A stretch of 64,000 nt of DNA from Burkholderia sp. Bp9142 (GCF_003853415.1 NZ_QTPP01000024.1:1-64000); one strand, 5' to 3'. Shown: positions 51,813 to 61,439, numbered from the stretch's first letter. Numbers and translations: made by a program. The notes: a model not told the origin generated them from the letters alone.

Positions 51813-52556
51813 GTGAACGCGCCCGAAACGATCGCCCCGCCGCAGGCGGGCATGCCCCCCGCGGGTCCCGCGGGTGTCACCGTGCTGCATCCGGCCGCAC
51901 GTCCCCTGAGCGATGCCGAACTGGCGGCGCGCCGTCAGCGTTCGCGCCGCGCGACCTTCATCAAATGGCTGCGCAAGGTGCACGGCTGGGTCGGGTTATG
52001 GGGCGCGGTGCTCGGGCTGCTGTTCGGCGTGACGGGTGTGCTGCTCAACCACCGCGCGCCGCCGCTGAAGATCTCGACCGGCGAACCGCAGGTCGAGCAG
52101 ATGCAGATCGCGTTGCCGGACCCGGCGCCGAAGTCGCCCGCCGCGATGACGAAGTGGCTGCAGCGCGAGCTGCACTTCGACGGCCGGCCGGGGCGCGTGC
52201 GCAAGGAGCCCGCGCAGCCGGTCGCCTGGGGCGACAAGCGCGTGATGCAGCCCGAGCACTGGCAGATGGGCCTGTTCGGGCCGCACCAGAACCTGCAGGC
52301 CGAATACTGGGTCGGCAACGGCTACGTGTCGGTGAAACGCACCGGTAACACGTTCCTGACGACGCTGAACAACCTGCATCGCGGCGTCGGCATGAATCTC
52401 GGCTGGGTGCTGTTGATGGACACGATCGCGGGTTCGCTGATCCTGTTGTCGCTGACGGGCGTGCTGCTGTGGACGGAGCTGAACAAGCGCCGCACGGTCG
52501 GCGTCGTGCTGGTGGCCGGCTCGGTCGCCGCGGCGCTCGCCGCGGGCCTCGCCTGA
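51813..52556 (+). CDS. PepSY-associated TM-helix protein
   Basis: 247 residues with three or four predicted membrane segments: near 57-77 (LRKVHGWVGLWGAVLGLLFG), near 200-222 (WVLLMDTIAGSLILLSLTGV) and the last 20 residues. HGW and LHRGVGMN are conserved heme- or metal-linked His motifs of this family, which is associated with ferric-siderophore reduction. The start is a GTG with only a weak Shine-Dalgarno sequence; no better start is seen in frame. A Fur-like site lies 71 bp upstream. Confidence 0.82.
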   Translation: MNAPETIAPPQAGMPPAGPAGVTVLHPAARPLSDAELAARRQRSRRATFIKWLRKVHGWVGLWGAVLGLLFGVTGVLLNHRAPPLKISTGEPQVEQMQIALPDPAPKSPAAMTKWLQRELHFDGRPGRVRKEPAQPVAWGDKRVMQPEHWQMGLFGPHQNLQAEYWVGNGYVSVKRTGNTFLTTLNNLHRGVGMNLGWVLLMDTIAGSLILLSLTGVLLWTELNKRRTVGVVLVAGSVAAALAAGLA

Positions 52557-52640
52557 CGCCACCGCCGAAGCGCGCCGGCTTGCTGCCGGCGGGTGGTGCG
52601 TGCATCCGGCGCAACGGCCCTGCGCCGGTGCCGGTGGGCC

Positions 52641-53669
52641 TCAGAGGCCGCAGGTCGCGCCGTTGTTTGCCGCGATCTCGCGGGCGGCCTTCGCGCCCTC
52701 GACCTGCAGGAGCGTCGGCAGCGACACGTTGTTCTTCGCGGCCGTGACCTCGGCGAGGATCGAGATCGCGATTTCCGGCGGCGTGCGGCTGCCGATGTAG
52801 ATGCCGGCCGGCCCGTGCAGCCGCGCCAGTTCCGCGTCGTTCAGGTCGAATTCGAGCAGCCGCTCGCGCCGCGCTGCGTTGTTGCGCCGCGAGCCGAGCG
52901 CGCCTACGTAGAACGCGGGCGTCTTCAGCGCCTCCATCAGCGCGAGATCGTCGAGCTTCGGGTCGTGCGTGAGCGCGATCACGGCCGAACGTGCGTCGAG
53001 CTTCATGTCGAGCACCGTGTCGTCGGGCATCGTGTGCACGACGCGCGTGCCCGGCACGTCCCACGCATCCGTGTACTCCTCGCGCGGATCGCAGACCGTC
53101 ACCTGGTAGTCGAGCCCGACCGCGATCTGGCACAGATAGCGCGACAACTGTCCCGCGCCGATCACGAGCATCCGGTAGCGCGGCCCGTGGATCGTCACGA
53201 GCCGTTCGCCGTCGAACGCGAGCCCGTCGGTCGCCTGCGCGGGCGACAGCGACGCGCGGCCGGTCGCGAGCGTCATCGTGCGCGTAACGAGGCGGCCGGC
53301 TTCCACCTCGGCGCACAACGCGGCGATCCCGCTGTCGCGCGTGAGCGGTTCCAGCACGAGCTGGATCGTGCCGCCGCAGGGCAGCCCGAAGCGGTGCGCT
53401 TCCTCGGCCGTCACGCCGTACTTGGCGGCTTCCGGGCGCGCGTCGGCCGCGATGCCGCTCGCATGCACGCGGGCGATCAGGTCGTCCTCGATGCACCCGC
53501 CGGACACGGAGCCGACCACGAGCCCGTCCTCGCGCACCGCGAGCATCGCGCCCTCGGGGCGGGGCGACGAGCCCCACGTCTTCACGACCGTCACGAGCAG
53601 CACGCGGCGCCCTTCGTCGAGCCAGCGCGCGCTGGATTTCAGTACATCGAGATCGACGCTTTCCATCAT
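52641..53669 (-). CDS. XdhC/CoxI family protein
   Basis: 342 residues. The N-terminal XdhC_CoxI domain (LLVTVVKTWGSSPRPEGAML, GSVSGGCIEDDL, CGGTIQLVLEP) and a C-terminal Rossmann domain (MLVIGAGQLSRYLCQIAVGL, VGALGSRRNNAARRERL) are clear. The family helps insert sulfurated molybdenum cofactor into xanthine dehydrogenase-type enzymes. The MM at the start allows 53669 or 53666. No molybdoenzyme gene lies nearby. Confidence 0.9.
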   Translation of the reverse strand: MMESVDLDVLKSSARWLDEGRRVLLVTVVKTWGSSPRPEGAMLAVREDGLVVGSVSGGCIEDDLIARVHASGIAADARPEAAKYGVTAEEAHRFGLPCGGTIQLVLEPLTRDSGIAALCAEVEAGRLVTRTMTLATGRASLSPAQATDGLAFDGERLVTIHGPRYRMLVIGAGQLSRYLCQIAVGLDYQVTVCDPREEYTDAWDVPGTRVVHTMPDDTVLDMKLDARSAVIALTHDPKLDDLALMEALKTPAFYVGALGSRRNNAARRERLLEFDLNDAELARLHGPAGIYIGSRTPPEIAISILAEVTAAKNNVSLPTLLQVEGAKAAREIAANNGATCGL

Positions 53670-53963
53670 CTTTTCCTGTTGCCGGGCGGTCTGCCGGTCC
53701 GGACCCATCGTTCGATGGCGGGATTATGAACCGCGCGGCGCGCGCATGCAGGCAGCGTGCGCATCATCCGCGCAAATCCGGAGGATCGGGCAAGACGTCG
53801 CGACGATCGGGCAGCGGCCGCGCGCGGGAGCGGCGCGGCGGCGGGTGCCGGGCGGCGGCTGGTTCGACAGGGGGCGAGGGCGCGCCGCACGGGGCCGGTC
53901 ATGGCCGTGTGCGGCATCGCAACGCCGCACACGGCGTGCGGCGTGCGCACGCGGCGGCGCGGG

Positions 53964-55370
53964 TCAATGCGCGTCGTGGCCGCCGCGGGCGAGCTTCGAG
54001 TGGTGGCGCGAATACAGGAAGTAGATCACGAGGCCGATCACGAGCCAGATGCCGAATGCGGCCCACGTGACGGGCTGCAGGTTCAGCATCAGGAACAGGC
54101 ACGCGCCGACCGCGAGGATCGGCACCACCGGCACGCCCGGGCAGCGGAACGCGCGCGGCAGCTCCGGGTGCGTGCGGCGCAGCACCAGCACCGCGATCGA
54201 CACCATCGAGAACGCGGCGAGCGTGCCGATGTTGATCAGCTCGGCGAGCACGTTGAGCGGCACGAGCGCGGCGATCAGCCCGAAGAACAGGCCGACGAGC
54301 CAGGTCGTCAGGAACGGCGTCGCGTAGCGCGGATGCACGCGCGACAGCGTCGCCGGCAGCAGCCCGTCGCGCGACATCGCGAAGATGATCCGCGTCTGGC
54401 CGTAGCTCATCACGAGGATCACGGTGAGCATGCCGAGCACCGCGCCGAGATCGATGAAGCCCGCGACCCACTTCTCGCCGGCGATCTGCAGCGCATACGA
54501 GATCGGGTGCGACACGTTCGCGTACTGGGCCGCCGGCACGATGCCGGTGGCGACCGCCGCGACCGTCACGTACAGCACCGCGCATACCGCGAGCGACGCG
54601 ATGATGCCGATCGGCAGGTCACGCTTCGGATTCTTCACTTCCTCGGCCGCCGACGACACCGCGTCGAAGCCGATGAACGCGAAGAACATCACGGCCGCCG
54701 CGCCGAACACGCCGTTCCAGCCGTGCGGCATGAACGGCTTCCAGTTTGCGGGCGTCACGTGGAACAGGCCGACCGCGATCACGAGCAGCACCACCGACAC
54801 CTTGATGAACACCATGATGTTGTTGATGCGGGTCGACTCGCGGATGCCGATCGACAACAGCGTCGTGATCACCACCATCACGAGGAACGCCGGCAGGTTG
54901 AACCACGTGACGACGCCCGGGATCGCGCCGGGCGCGGCGGTCAGCACGGTCGGCAGCGAGAGCCCGAAGCCCTGCAGCAGCGACTGCAGGTAGCCCGACC
55001 AGCCGACCGACACGGCCGACGCCGCGAGGCCGTATTCGAGCATCAGGTCCCAGCCGATGATCCAGGCGACGAGCTCGCCGAGCGTCGCGTACGAATACGT
55101 GTAGATCGAGCCCGCGACCGGAATCGTCGACGCGAACTCGGCGTACGACAGCGCCGCGAGACCGCACGCGATCGCGGCGATCACGAACGACAGCATCAGC
55201 GCGGGGCCGGCCTGCACGGCGCCCGTGCCGGTCAGCACGAAGATCCCGGTGCCGATGATCGCGCCGATGCCGAGGAAGGTGAGGTCGATTGCGCCGAGCG
55301 CTTTCTTGAGCCCGGCGCCGTGCGCACCGGCGATCATGCGATCGACGTTTTTCTTGCGGAAGAGGGACAT
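53964..55370 (-). CDS. APC-family amino acid permease (cationic amino acid type)
   Basis: 468-residue transporter with about 12 helices. The first shows DLTFLGIGAIIGTGIFVLTG, the helix 1 break that binds the amino-acid backbone. SYAEFASTIPVAGSIYTYSY and FFAFIGFDAVSSAAEEVKNP are typical of YfnA/CAT-type permeases. The ATG ending at 55370 follows GGGA. Substrate probably a basic or branched amino acid. Monocistronic. Confidence 0.9.
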   Translation of the reverse strand: MSLFRKKNVDRMIAGAHGAGLKKALGAIDLTFLGIGAIIGTGIFVLTGTGAVQAGPALMLSFVIAAIACGLAALSYAEFASTIPVAGSIYTYSYATLGELVAWIIGWDLMLEYGLAASAVSVGWSGYLQSLLQGFGLSLPTVLTAAPGAIPGVVTWFNLPAFLVMVVITTLLSIGIRESTRINNIMVFIKVSVVLLVIAVGLFHVTPANWKPFMPHGWNGVFGAAAVMFFAFIGFDAVSSAAEEVKNPKRDLPIGIIASLAVCAVLYVTVAAVATGIVPAAQYANVSHPISYALQIAGEKWVAGFIDLGAVLGMLTVILVMSYGQTRIIFAMSRDGLLPATLSRVHPRYATPFLTTWLVGLFFGLIAALVPLNVLAELINIGTLAAFSMVSIAVLVLRRTHPELPRAFRCPGVPVVPILAVGACLFLMLNLQPVTWAAFGIWLVIGLVIYFLYSRHHSKLARGGHDAH

Positions 55371-55584
55371 TGCGGATGAGTCTCCAGCGCGCGCGAGCGC
55401 GGCGGCGCCGAGTGAGTGAAAACCCGGAATTTTAGCCGATTTGGCGCGCAAGACCCGCTGCGGCGCAGCGGCGCGCTCCGGAATCGTCCGATAAAACAAG
55501 CGCTTGCACGCAACGCGCGCGGGCCGGGGCCGGCCCGGAGGTGGCCGGCGCGGTGAATCGCACGATTCCGGCGAATGCGATGGA

Positions 55585-56241
55585 TCAGGCGCCCGACGCG
55601 GGTGCCATGTCGACGAGCCGGTTGCTCATCACGTAGAACGTCAGTTCCGCGTTGTTCGACAGCCGCATCTTCTCGAGCAGCCGCGACCGGTACACGCTGA
55701 CCGTCTTCACCGACAGCGACAGCGTGTTCGCGATGTCGGTGAGGCGCTTGCCCGATGCGAGCATGCAGAGCGTCTGGTATTCGCGATCGGACAGCTTCTC
55801 GTGCGGCAGCGGTTCGTTCTCGAACGACACGTATTCGGCGAGCGCCTCGGCCATCGCCGGGCTCACGTACTTGCGGCCGGCCGCGACCTGCTGGATCGCG
55901 CCGATCATCTGCGCGGCATTCACCGTCTTCGACAGGTAGCCGGCCGCGCCGGCCTTCAGCGCGCGCACCGCGTACTGGTCCTCGCGGTACATCGAGAACA
56001 TCAGCACCGGCGTGCCCGGCAGCTTGCGCTTGATGCGCTTGAGCAGCTCGATGCCGTTCGTGTCCGGCAGCGAGATGTCGAGCAGGATCACGTCGAAGGT
56101 CCGGCGGTCGACGGCGGCGATCGCATCGCTGCCGGTCTCGGCTTCGGTCACTTCGCGCGCGACGCCGCGGTCGATCAGCAGGTGGCGGATCCCTTGCCGG
56201 ACGATCGCGTGATCGTCCACGAGCAGGATGTTCAGGCTCAT
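55585..56241 (-). CDS. NarL/FixJ-family response regulator
   Basis: 218 residues. Receiver domain with DD9-10, phosphoacceptor D55 (VILLDISLPDTNG), and Lys in GYLSKTVNAA; LuxR-type helix-turn-helix at about 150-205 (LSDREYQTLCMLASGKRLTD, LSLSVKTVSVYRSRLLEKM). Seven bases after the kinase gene, so the two form a two-component operon. Targets unknown. Confidence 0.93.
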   Translation of the reverse strand: MSLNILLVDDHAIVRQGIRHLLIDRGVAREVTEAETGSDAIAAVDRRTFDVILLDISLPDTNGIELLKRIKRKLPGTPVLMFSMYREDQYAVRALKAGAAGYLSKTVNAAQMIGAIQQVAAGRKYVSPAMAEALAEYVSFENEPLPHEKLSDREYQTLCMLASGKRLTDIANTLSLSVKTVSVYRSRLLEKMRLSNNAELTFYVMSNRLVDMAPASGA

Positions 56242-56248
56242 GGCGACC

Positions 56249-57064
56249 TCACGAAAGCGATGCGCGGCGCGCGGCGGCCGGCACCGCGAACAGCGAGTCC
56301 CACGCGAAGCGCGCGGTGACGCGCGTGCCGCGGCGCGATTCCGGCGCGCTCGCGTCGAAGCTGCCGCCGAACGCCTCGCAGCGTGCGCGCATCCCGGCGA
56401 GGCCGTAGCCGGCGCGCCGGTTGCGCGAGAAACCGGTCCCATCGTCGGTGACGATCAGGGACAGATGCGAGCGGTCCGTGTCGATGTGCATGTCGACGGA
56501 CGTCGCACGCGCATGCTTCGCGACGTTCGACAGCGCTTCCTGCGCGACGCGGAAGATCGCGAGCGCGCTGGCGCCGGCGAGTTGCGTGAGCCGAGCGTCG
56601 GCCGCGCAGACGAAGCTCGTGCGCAGGCCGGTGCGGGCCGCGTGGCTGTCGACCCATGCCGACAAGGCGCCGATGACGCCGCCGTCGAGCGCCGGCGTGT
56701 CGCGCTCGTCGATCAGCCGGCGGTTCGCGTCGGTCGCGGCGTCGAGCGCCCGCTGCGCCAGTTCGAGCGCGCGCAGGCAACCGTCCGGCGCATCGGCCGG
56801 CAGCCATGTTTGAACGTTTGCGAGCGCGAAACGCGCGGCGGTGAGTTCGGCGCCGAGCCCGTCATGCAGCTCGCCGGCCAGATGGCGGCGGGCCGCTTCG
56901 TCGGCGGCCATCAGTTGGGTGGACAGCGCCGCGATCCGGGTCGCGGATGCGTCGCCGTTGGGCAGGGCTTCGGCCATGGGCGTGGCTGCGCCGCAACCGT
57001 GCACGTGCGGCTGCGACGGGAACGGGGCGCGGGCGCCCGGAGGCGCGTTGAGCGACGTATCCAT
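56249..57064 (-). CDS. Soluble NarX-type sensor histidine kinase
   Basis: 271 residues without a transmembrane helix or a recognisable sensor domain. HisKA_3 box with His67 (RRHLAGELHDGLGAELTAAR), N box (EALSNVAKHARATSV), G1 (VTDDGTGFSRN) and G2 (GYGLAGMRARCEAFGG). Residues 1-45 carry a His/Cys cluster (HVHGCGA) that could sense a ligand or metal, though this is only a guess. The ATG ending at 57064 is chosen over a frame to 57172, whose extension overlaps the AT-rich promoter. Confidence 0.88.
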   Translation of the reverse strand: MDTSLNAPPGARAPFPSQPHVHGCGAATPMAEALPNGDASATRIAALSTQLMAADEAARRHLAGELHDGLGAELTAARFALANVQTWLPADAPDGCLRALELAQRALDAATDANRRLIDERDTPALDGGVIGALSAWVDSHAARTGLRTSFVCAADARLTQLAGASALAIFRVAQEALSNVAKHARATSVDMHIDTDRSHLSLIVTDDGTGFSRNRRAGYGLAGMRARCEAFGGSFDASAPESRRGTRVTARFAWDSLFAVPAAARRASLS

Positions 57065-57165
57065 GACTCTCCCTGCTGTCAGAAAGCGGTTCAGGCACCG
57101 GCTGGCTGCGTGGATTGGCTGCCGTTTCGATGACGGCCGCCGCCAGAGAATCGCCCCATGCCGAG

Positions 57166-57403
57166 GTAACAAAAGTTACAACTTGTAACGTTTGAGTCCG
57201 ACCCTTCAATGGCCATCCGAGGGGCAACCACGCGGGCCGAATAATATCTCAAAAATTCTGAAAAAGTCATGTCAGGCGGACATTTAAGGGTAAATGTGAA
57301 TAATCGGGACGAAGCCATTGTAGGAAAAACACCGACACGAAAGCACCCGGCCGGCCCGTATCCAAATGTAACTATTTGAGATGGGATGGTCTCAATTTGT
57401 TAC
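57166..57403. promoter_or_regulatory. AT-rich control region with several inverted repeats
   Basis: GTAAC-AAAA-GTTAC (57166-57179) shares its GTTAC with GTTACAACTTGTAAC (57175-57189). ACATTTA-AGGG-TAAATGT is perfect (57280-57297). A 36-bp near-palindrome spans 57368-57403, with 14-bp arms matching at 12 positions (GTAACTATTTGAGA with its partner) and outer GTAAC/GTTAC pairs. All lie upstream of the two-component operon and downstream of fpr, so they probably bind a regulator of the operon. Confidence 0.6.
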
Positions 57404-57422
57404 GAATTCGCCAAGAGGGGAC

Positions 57423-57451
57423 GAAAAAAAACCGGAGCTTTTGCTCCGGTT
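57423..57451 (-). terminator. fpr terminator
   Basis: AACCGGAGC-TTTT-GCTCCGGTT hairpin (57430-57451) followed on the minus strand by a run of T's (complement of the A-run at 57424-57430), 29 bp after the fpr stop. Confidence 0.9.
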
Positions 57452-57479
57452 CTTGATACGGCACAAATTCGCAGATCGA

Positions 57480-58250
57480 TCAGTCCACGAACGCGCGCTC
57501 GATCACGTAGTGACCCGGAGCGCTGTTCTTGCCTTCGACCAGGCCGGCCTGCTTCAGCAGGTCGGTCGTGTCCTTCAGCATCGCGGTGCTGCCGCACAGC
57601 ATCACGCGGTCGTTTTCCGGCGAGAACGCCGGCACGCCGAGATCCGTGAACAGCTTGCCCGTCGCGATCAGGTCGGTGATCCGGCCCTCGTTGTCGAACG
57701 CTTCGCGCGTGACCGTCGGGTAGTAGACGAGCTTTTCCTTGATGATGTCGCCGAGGTACTCGTGGCCCGGCAGGTCGTGCTTGATGTAGTCCATGTACGC
57801 CAGTTCGCCCTTCAGGCGGCACGTGTGCGTCAGGATGACCTTGTCGAAGCGTTCGTAGATGTCCGGATCGCGGATGATCGACATGAACGGCGCGAGGCCC
57901 GTGCCGGTCGACAGCATCCACAGCGTCTTGCCGGGCAGCAGGTTGTCGGCGACGAGCGTGCCGGTCGGCTTCTTGCCGATCAGCACGGGGTCGCCCACCT
58001 TCAGGTGCTGCAGGCGCGACGTCAGCGGGCCGTTCTGGACCTTGATGCTGAAGAATTCGAGGTGCTCTTCGTAGTTCGGGCTGACGATCGAGTAGGCGCG
58101 CGCGAGCGGCTTGCCCTCGACCTCGAGGCCGACCATCGTGAATTCGCCGTTGTTGAAGCGCAGGCTCGGCTCACGGGTGCAGGTGAAGCTGAAAAGCGTG
58201 TCGGTCCAGTGATGGACGGATTGGACGGTGGCGGTGTCGTATTTGCTCAT
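57480..58250 (-). CDS. fpr: Ferredoxin-NADP+ reductase
   Basis: 256-residue flavoprotein moving electrons between NADPH and ferredoxin or flavodoxin. FAD-binding RAYSIVSPNYEEHLEFF, the NADP loop MLSTGTGLAPFMSIIRD, and LCGSTAMLKDT are diagnostic of bacterial subclass I enzymes; the C-terminus ends in ERAFVD, as in the Pseudomonas/Azotobacter type. Terminated by the hairpin at 57423-57451. Confidence 0.95.
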   Translation of the reverse strand: MSKYDTATVQSVHHWTDTLFSFTCTREPSLRFNNGEFTMVGLEVEGKPLARAYSIVSPNYEEHLEFFSIKVQNGPLTSRLQHLKVGDPVLIGKKPTGTLVADNLLPGKTLWMLSTGTGLAPFMSIIRDPDIYERFDKVILTHTCRLKGELAYMDYIKHDLPGHEYLGDIIKEKLVYYPTVTREAFDNEGRITDLIATGKLFTDLGVPAFSPENDRVMLCGSTAMLKDTTDLLKQAGLVEGKNSAPGHYVIERAFVD

Positions 58251-58591
58251 GGCTTTGAAAACGGACGCGCGTGGCGAACGCGTGTAACGGGCCCAAAAAC
58301 GGGCAAAAAACCGAGTGCGTCGGCCCGATCGCGGATCGGCCGGCCGGCGCGTCGGACACGCGCCTTCTCGATGACAGACGTTTGAGGAACTCGTTATTTT
58401 ACCCTGCTTGGGGCCGATGCGGGCTTGACCCGCGCGGCTGCGCGGATTTGGCGCAACGAATCATTTCAACAAGCTTTCAACGATGGGCCGCGCGCATCGC
58501 GCCGGGACCGGCGCGCGCGGCGCCGCGAAGCGCATCGAGCGGTCGCCGCAGGCGCCGCCGGCCGCGCGCCTGCGGCGTGACCGCGCTCGCG
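58251..58591. other. 341-bp gap upstream of fpr
   Basis: Holds the fpr promoter region. The minus-strand word TAAAAT occurs near 58396-58401 (complement), but no matching -35 stands out. No gene seen; the short frames here are motif-free. Confidence 0.4.
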
Positions 58592-59407
58592 TCACGGCGG
58601 ATCGAGGCGCAGCCGCGCGATATACGGCAGGTGATCGGACAGCCACGCGGTTTCGCCGGACGGCGCCTGCCATTCGAGCGGCGTCAGCCCGCGCACGAAC
58701 ATCTTGTCGAGCGCGAGCGCCGGGGAGAACGCGGGGAACGTGCGGCCCGACTGGCCGAGCAGCGTCGCGACCTCGGACAACCCGATCTCGTCGAACAGCG
58801 CGACGGAATCGTTGCGCCAGTCGTTGAAGTCGCCGGCGAGCACGAGCGGGCCGTCGCCCGCGTTGCGCACGATCCAGTGCGCAATCCAGTGCATCTGGCG
58901 CAGCCGCGCCGCGCGCGTGAGCGCGAGGTGCGCGCACAGCAGCGTGACGGGCCGCGCGCCGGCGAGCGTCGCGCGCGCGACGAGCAGCCCGCGCCGCTCG
59001 AAGCGGTGCGCGGAGATGTCCCAGCGGCCGCCGAGATCGAGCGGATGCGGCGACAGGATCGCGTTGCCGTGCCGCCACGACGGCTTGAACACGTTCGGCC
59101 CGAGCGCGATCTGCCAGTCGAGCGCCTGCGCGATCTCGGTGGCCTGGCAGTGCCACACGTCGTCGACCGCGTCGTCCATCGGCGCGCCGAAGCCGGGGGC
59201 GAGCATCGGGCGCGGCATGCGGCGCGCCATCGCTTCCTGCAGAAAATACACGTCGGCGTGCGTCGACTGCATCCAGTTGCGCATCGCGTTCCACGCGGTG
59301 AAGCCGAGCGGCGAGCGGCCCTTGTGCAGGTTCCAGCTGACCGCGGTGATTTCGTCGGGCGCGGCGTGCGGTTCGGCGAACGGCAGGGACAGGGCGTCGG
59401 CGGACAT
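58592..59407 (-). CDS. Endonuclease/exonuclease/phosphatase (EEP) family protein
   Basis: 271 residues. WNLHKGRSPLGF (catalytic Asn), VYFLQEAMA (Glu), LLCAHLAL (His), LAGDFNDWRNDS (Asp, Asn) and AWLSDHLPYIARL (Asp-His) make up a full EEP active site. The family cuts phosphodiester bonds in DNA, RNA or lipids; here the substrate is unknown. Six bases after the small secreted protein gene, so the two may be co-transcribed. Confidence 0.9.
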   Translation of the reverse strand: MSADALSLPFAEPHAAPDEITAVSWNLHKGRSPLGFTAWNAMRNWMQSTHADVYFLQEAMARRMPRPMLAPGFGAPMDDAVDDVWHCQATEIAQALDWQIALGPNVFKPSWRHGNAILSPHPLDLGGRWDISAHRFERRGLLVARATLAGARPVTLLCAHLALTRAARLRQMHWIAHWIVRNAGDGPLVLAGDFNDWRNDSVALFDEIGLSEVATLLGQSGRTFPAFSPALALDKMFVRGLTPLEWQAPSGETAWLSDHLPYIARLRLDPP

Positions 59408-59412
59408 GGCGC

Positions 59413-59901
59413 TCAGTCCTTTGCGACGTGCGCACGCACGCGGTAGACGAGACGCGGGCGCTGCTCGACGATCGTCCAGTCGGTCCAGGCTTCGCCACCG
59501 ACCGACAGCCCCGGATGGCTCGCGACGATCTGTCGCGGCGACGCGGGCAGGCATGGATCGCCGCGCGTCGCGTTTTCGTCGTCGAGGGTTTCCTGCACGT
59601 CGAGCGCGAGCGACACCGTGTGCGCGGCGTCGTCGACGGTGAGCGGCGCGACCGTCACCGAGCGCGAACGCTCGGTCGGCACGACGCGCGCGGCATTGCC
59701 GCAGCCGACGGGCACGGCGGACGGATAGCGATGGGTGTCGGTGCGGGTTTGGCCCACGGTGGTGCGTTGCTGGAACGTGTCGATCGTCTGACCGTCGCGC
59801 ACCACCTGGATCTCCCACGCGACGGCGGCCGGTGCGGGGCTCTGCGCATGGGCCGCGAGCGCGACGCTCGCGAGCAGGACGGCCAGGCCGTGTTTCAGCA
59901 T
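59413..59901 (-). CDS. Small secreted protein of unknown function
   Basis: 162 residues with a Sec signal peptide of about 20 residues ending LAAHAQ. The mature part has two cysteines (GCGNAARVV, DPCLPASPR) and the phrase WEIQVVRDGQTIDTFQQRTTV. No family recognised. The ATG ending at 59901 follows GGAG; upstream in-frame residues are rejected as they precede the signal peptide. The 405 bp from 59902 to 60306 contain no other gene. Confidence 0.75.
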   Translation of the reverse strand: MLKHGLAVLLASVALAAHAQSPAPAAVAWEIQVVRDGQTIDTFQQRTTVGQTRTDTHRYPSAVPVGCGNAARVVPTERSRSVTVAPLTVDDAAHTVSLALDVQETLDDENATRGDPCLPASPRQIVASHPGLSVGGEAWTDWTIVEQRPRLVYRVRAHVAKD

Positions 59902-60227
59902 GAAACTTCTCCGGAAACGCGGGGTAGCGGGGAACGGACGCACATCTTACGCCCGATCGATTTGGACGGTCGTGTGACAGGACGCGTCGCCGCGGGTTCG
60001 CAGCACGGTCCGGTCCTGAACGAAAGGTAGGTGCGCGTCACGCGTTTTCAAGCGAAAAAGCGCGCGAACTCCGCGACGCTCGCGCGCTCGGTGACGAGGT
60101 GGTTCTCGATCGCGCGGACGCGGCCGGCGACGCCGGCGTGGCGCGGGTGAACCATCGATGATACGCCGCGTCGCGCACGCGTGCAGCGCGCGCCGGGTGT
60201 TAGCAGCAGACTCGCGCGGCTGCTTGC

Positions 60228-60255
60228 TTGCACGCCGATGCGGGATCGCTACACT
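60228..60255 (+). promoter_or_regulatory. Promoter for the AAA ATPase gene
   Basis: TTGCAC (60228-60233), 16-bp spacer, TACACT (60250-60255), a fair sigma-70 promoter 51 bp before the ATG. Strongest candidate in the gap. Confidence 0.55.
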
Positions 60256-60306
60256 GAAATCGTAAGGGTCTGATGGTCGTGTGACGGCAGCGGTAGCGAG
60301 GTTGGT

Positions 60307-61287
60307 ATGACGACGGCGATGGTGAAACAGGAACTGGCGGTGGCGTCCTTCAGCACGGTGTACGACCTCGAGCAGGTCGAGACCGCGCTGAACGACCTGA
60401 ACGAGAGCGCGAGCGACGCACTGCGCGCCACCTACGAGCGGATGCTCAAGACCGGCAATCTGCGCTTTTGCGTGAAGCCGAACCGGATGCCGTCGTTCGA
60501 CGAACTCGGCGACGCGCTGCCCAATTTCACCGAGCCGCTCGGCGACGTGCGCAAGCAGGTCGCGCTGTGCCTCGAGACCGACGATCGGCTCGAACTGATG
60601 CCGATCCTGCTGCTCGGGCCGCCCGGCATCGGCAAGACGCATTTCGCGAAGGCGCTCGCGCAACTGCTCGGCACCGCGTACCACTACGTGCCGATGAGTT
60701 CGCTGACGGCCGGCTGGATCCTGTCGGGCGCGTCGTCGCAATGGAAGAACGCGAAGCCCGGCAAGGTGTTCGAGGCGCTCGTCAACGGCAGCTACGCGAA
60801 CCCGGTGATCGCGGTCGACGAGATCGACAAGGCCGGCAGCGACGCGCAATACGATCCGCTCGGCGCGCTGTACGCATTGCTCGAGCACGATACCGCGCGC
60901 GCGTTCGTCGACGAATTCGCTGAAGTGCCGATCGATGCGGGCAACGTGATCTGGATCGCGACCGCGAACGACGCGCAGGCGATTCCGGAGCCGCTGCTGA
61001 ACCGGATGAACGTGTACGAGATCGCGCCGCCGGATGCGGCCGGCGCGCGGCGGATCGCGCAGACGATCTACGGCGAGATCCGCACGTCGCACGCGTGGGG
61101 GCGGCGCTTTCCCGACACGCTCGACGACGACGCGCTCGACGTGCTGGCCGCGACGCCGCCGCGCACGATGCGCCGCGCGCTGCTGCATGCGTTCGGCGCC
61201 GCGCGGCTCGACGGCCGCGACGTGATCGCACCCTCCGACATCCGCGCCGACGAGGGGGCGGCAAAGCGCCGGCCGATCGGCTTCTGA
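60307..61287 (+). CDS. AAA+ ATPase, Lon-like domain only
   Basis: 326 residues. Walker A is LLGPPGIGKTHFAKALA, Walker B PVIAVDEIDKAG, sensor 1 VIWIATANDAQAIPEPLLNR with an arginine finger. The order resembles the ATPase core of Lon, but there is no protease domain and no Lon N-domain. The N-terminal 90 residues are helical. It is a stand-alone gene with its own promoter. Partner and client unknown. Confidence 0.85.
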   Translation: MTTAMVKQELAVASFSTVYDLEQVETALNDLNESASDALRATYERMLKTGNLRFCVKPNRMPSFDELGDALPNFTEPLGDVRKQVALCLETDDRLELMPILLLGPPGIGKTHFAKALAQLLGTAYHYVPMSSLTAGWILSGASSQWKNAKPGKVFEALVNGSYANPVIAVDEIDKAGSDAQYDPLGALYALLEHDTARAFVDEFAEVPIDAGNVIWIATANDAQAIPEPLLNRMNVYEIAPPDAAGARRIAQTIYGEIRTSHAWGRRFPDTLDDDALDVLAATPPRTMRRALLHAFGAARLDGRDVIAPSDIRADEGAAKRRPIGF

Positions 61288-61439
61288 GCCGGCGGCGCGC
61301 GCAGCGCCGCGGCCCGCGCGCGTCCCGCCGGGCCTCGCGATGCGCACGCTCGTGCGGATGCACGTACGTTCGGCAAGCGGGCGAACCGGGACGTACAATT
61401 CCTATCTATCCCCTCGACGCGTGAGCGACGCGAAACGCC

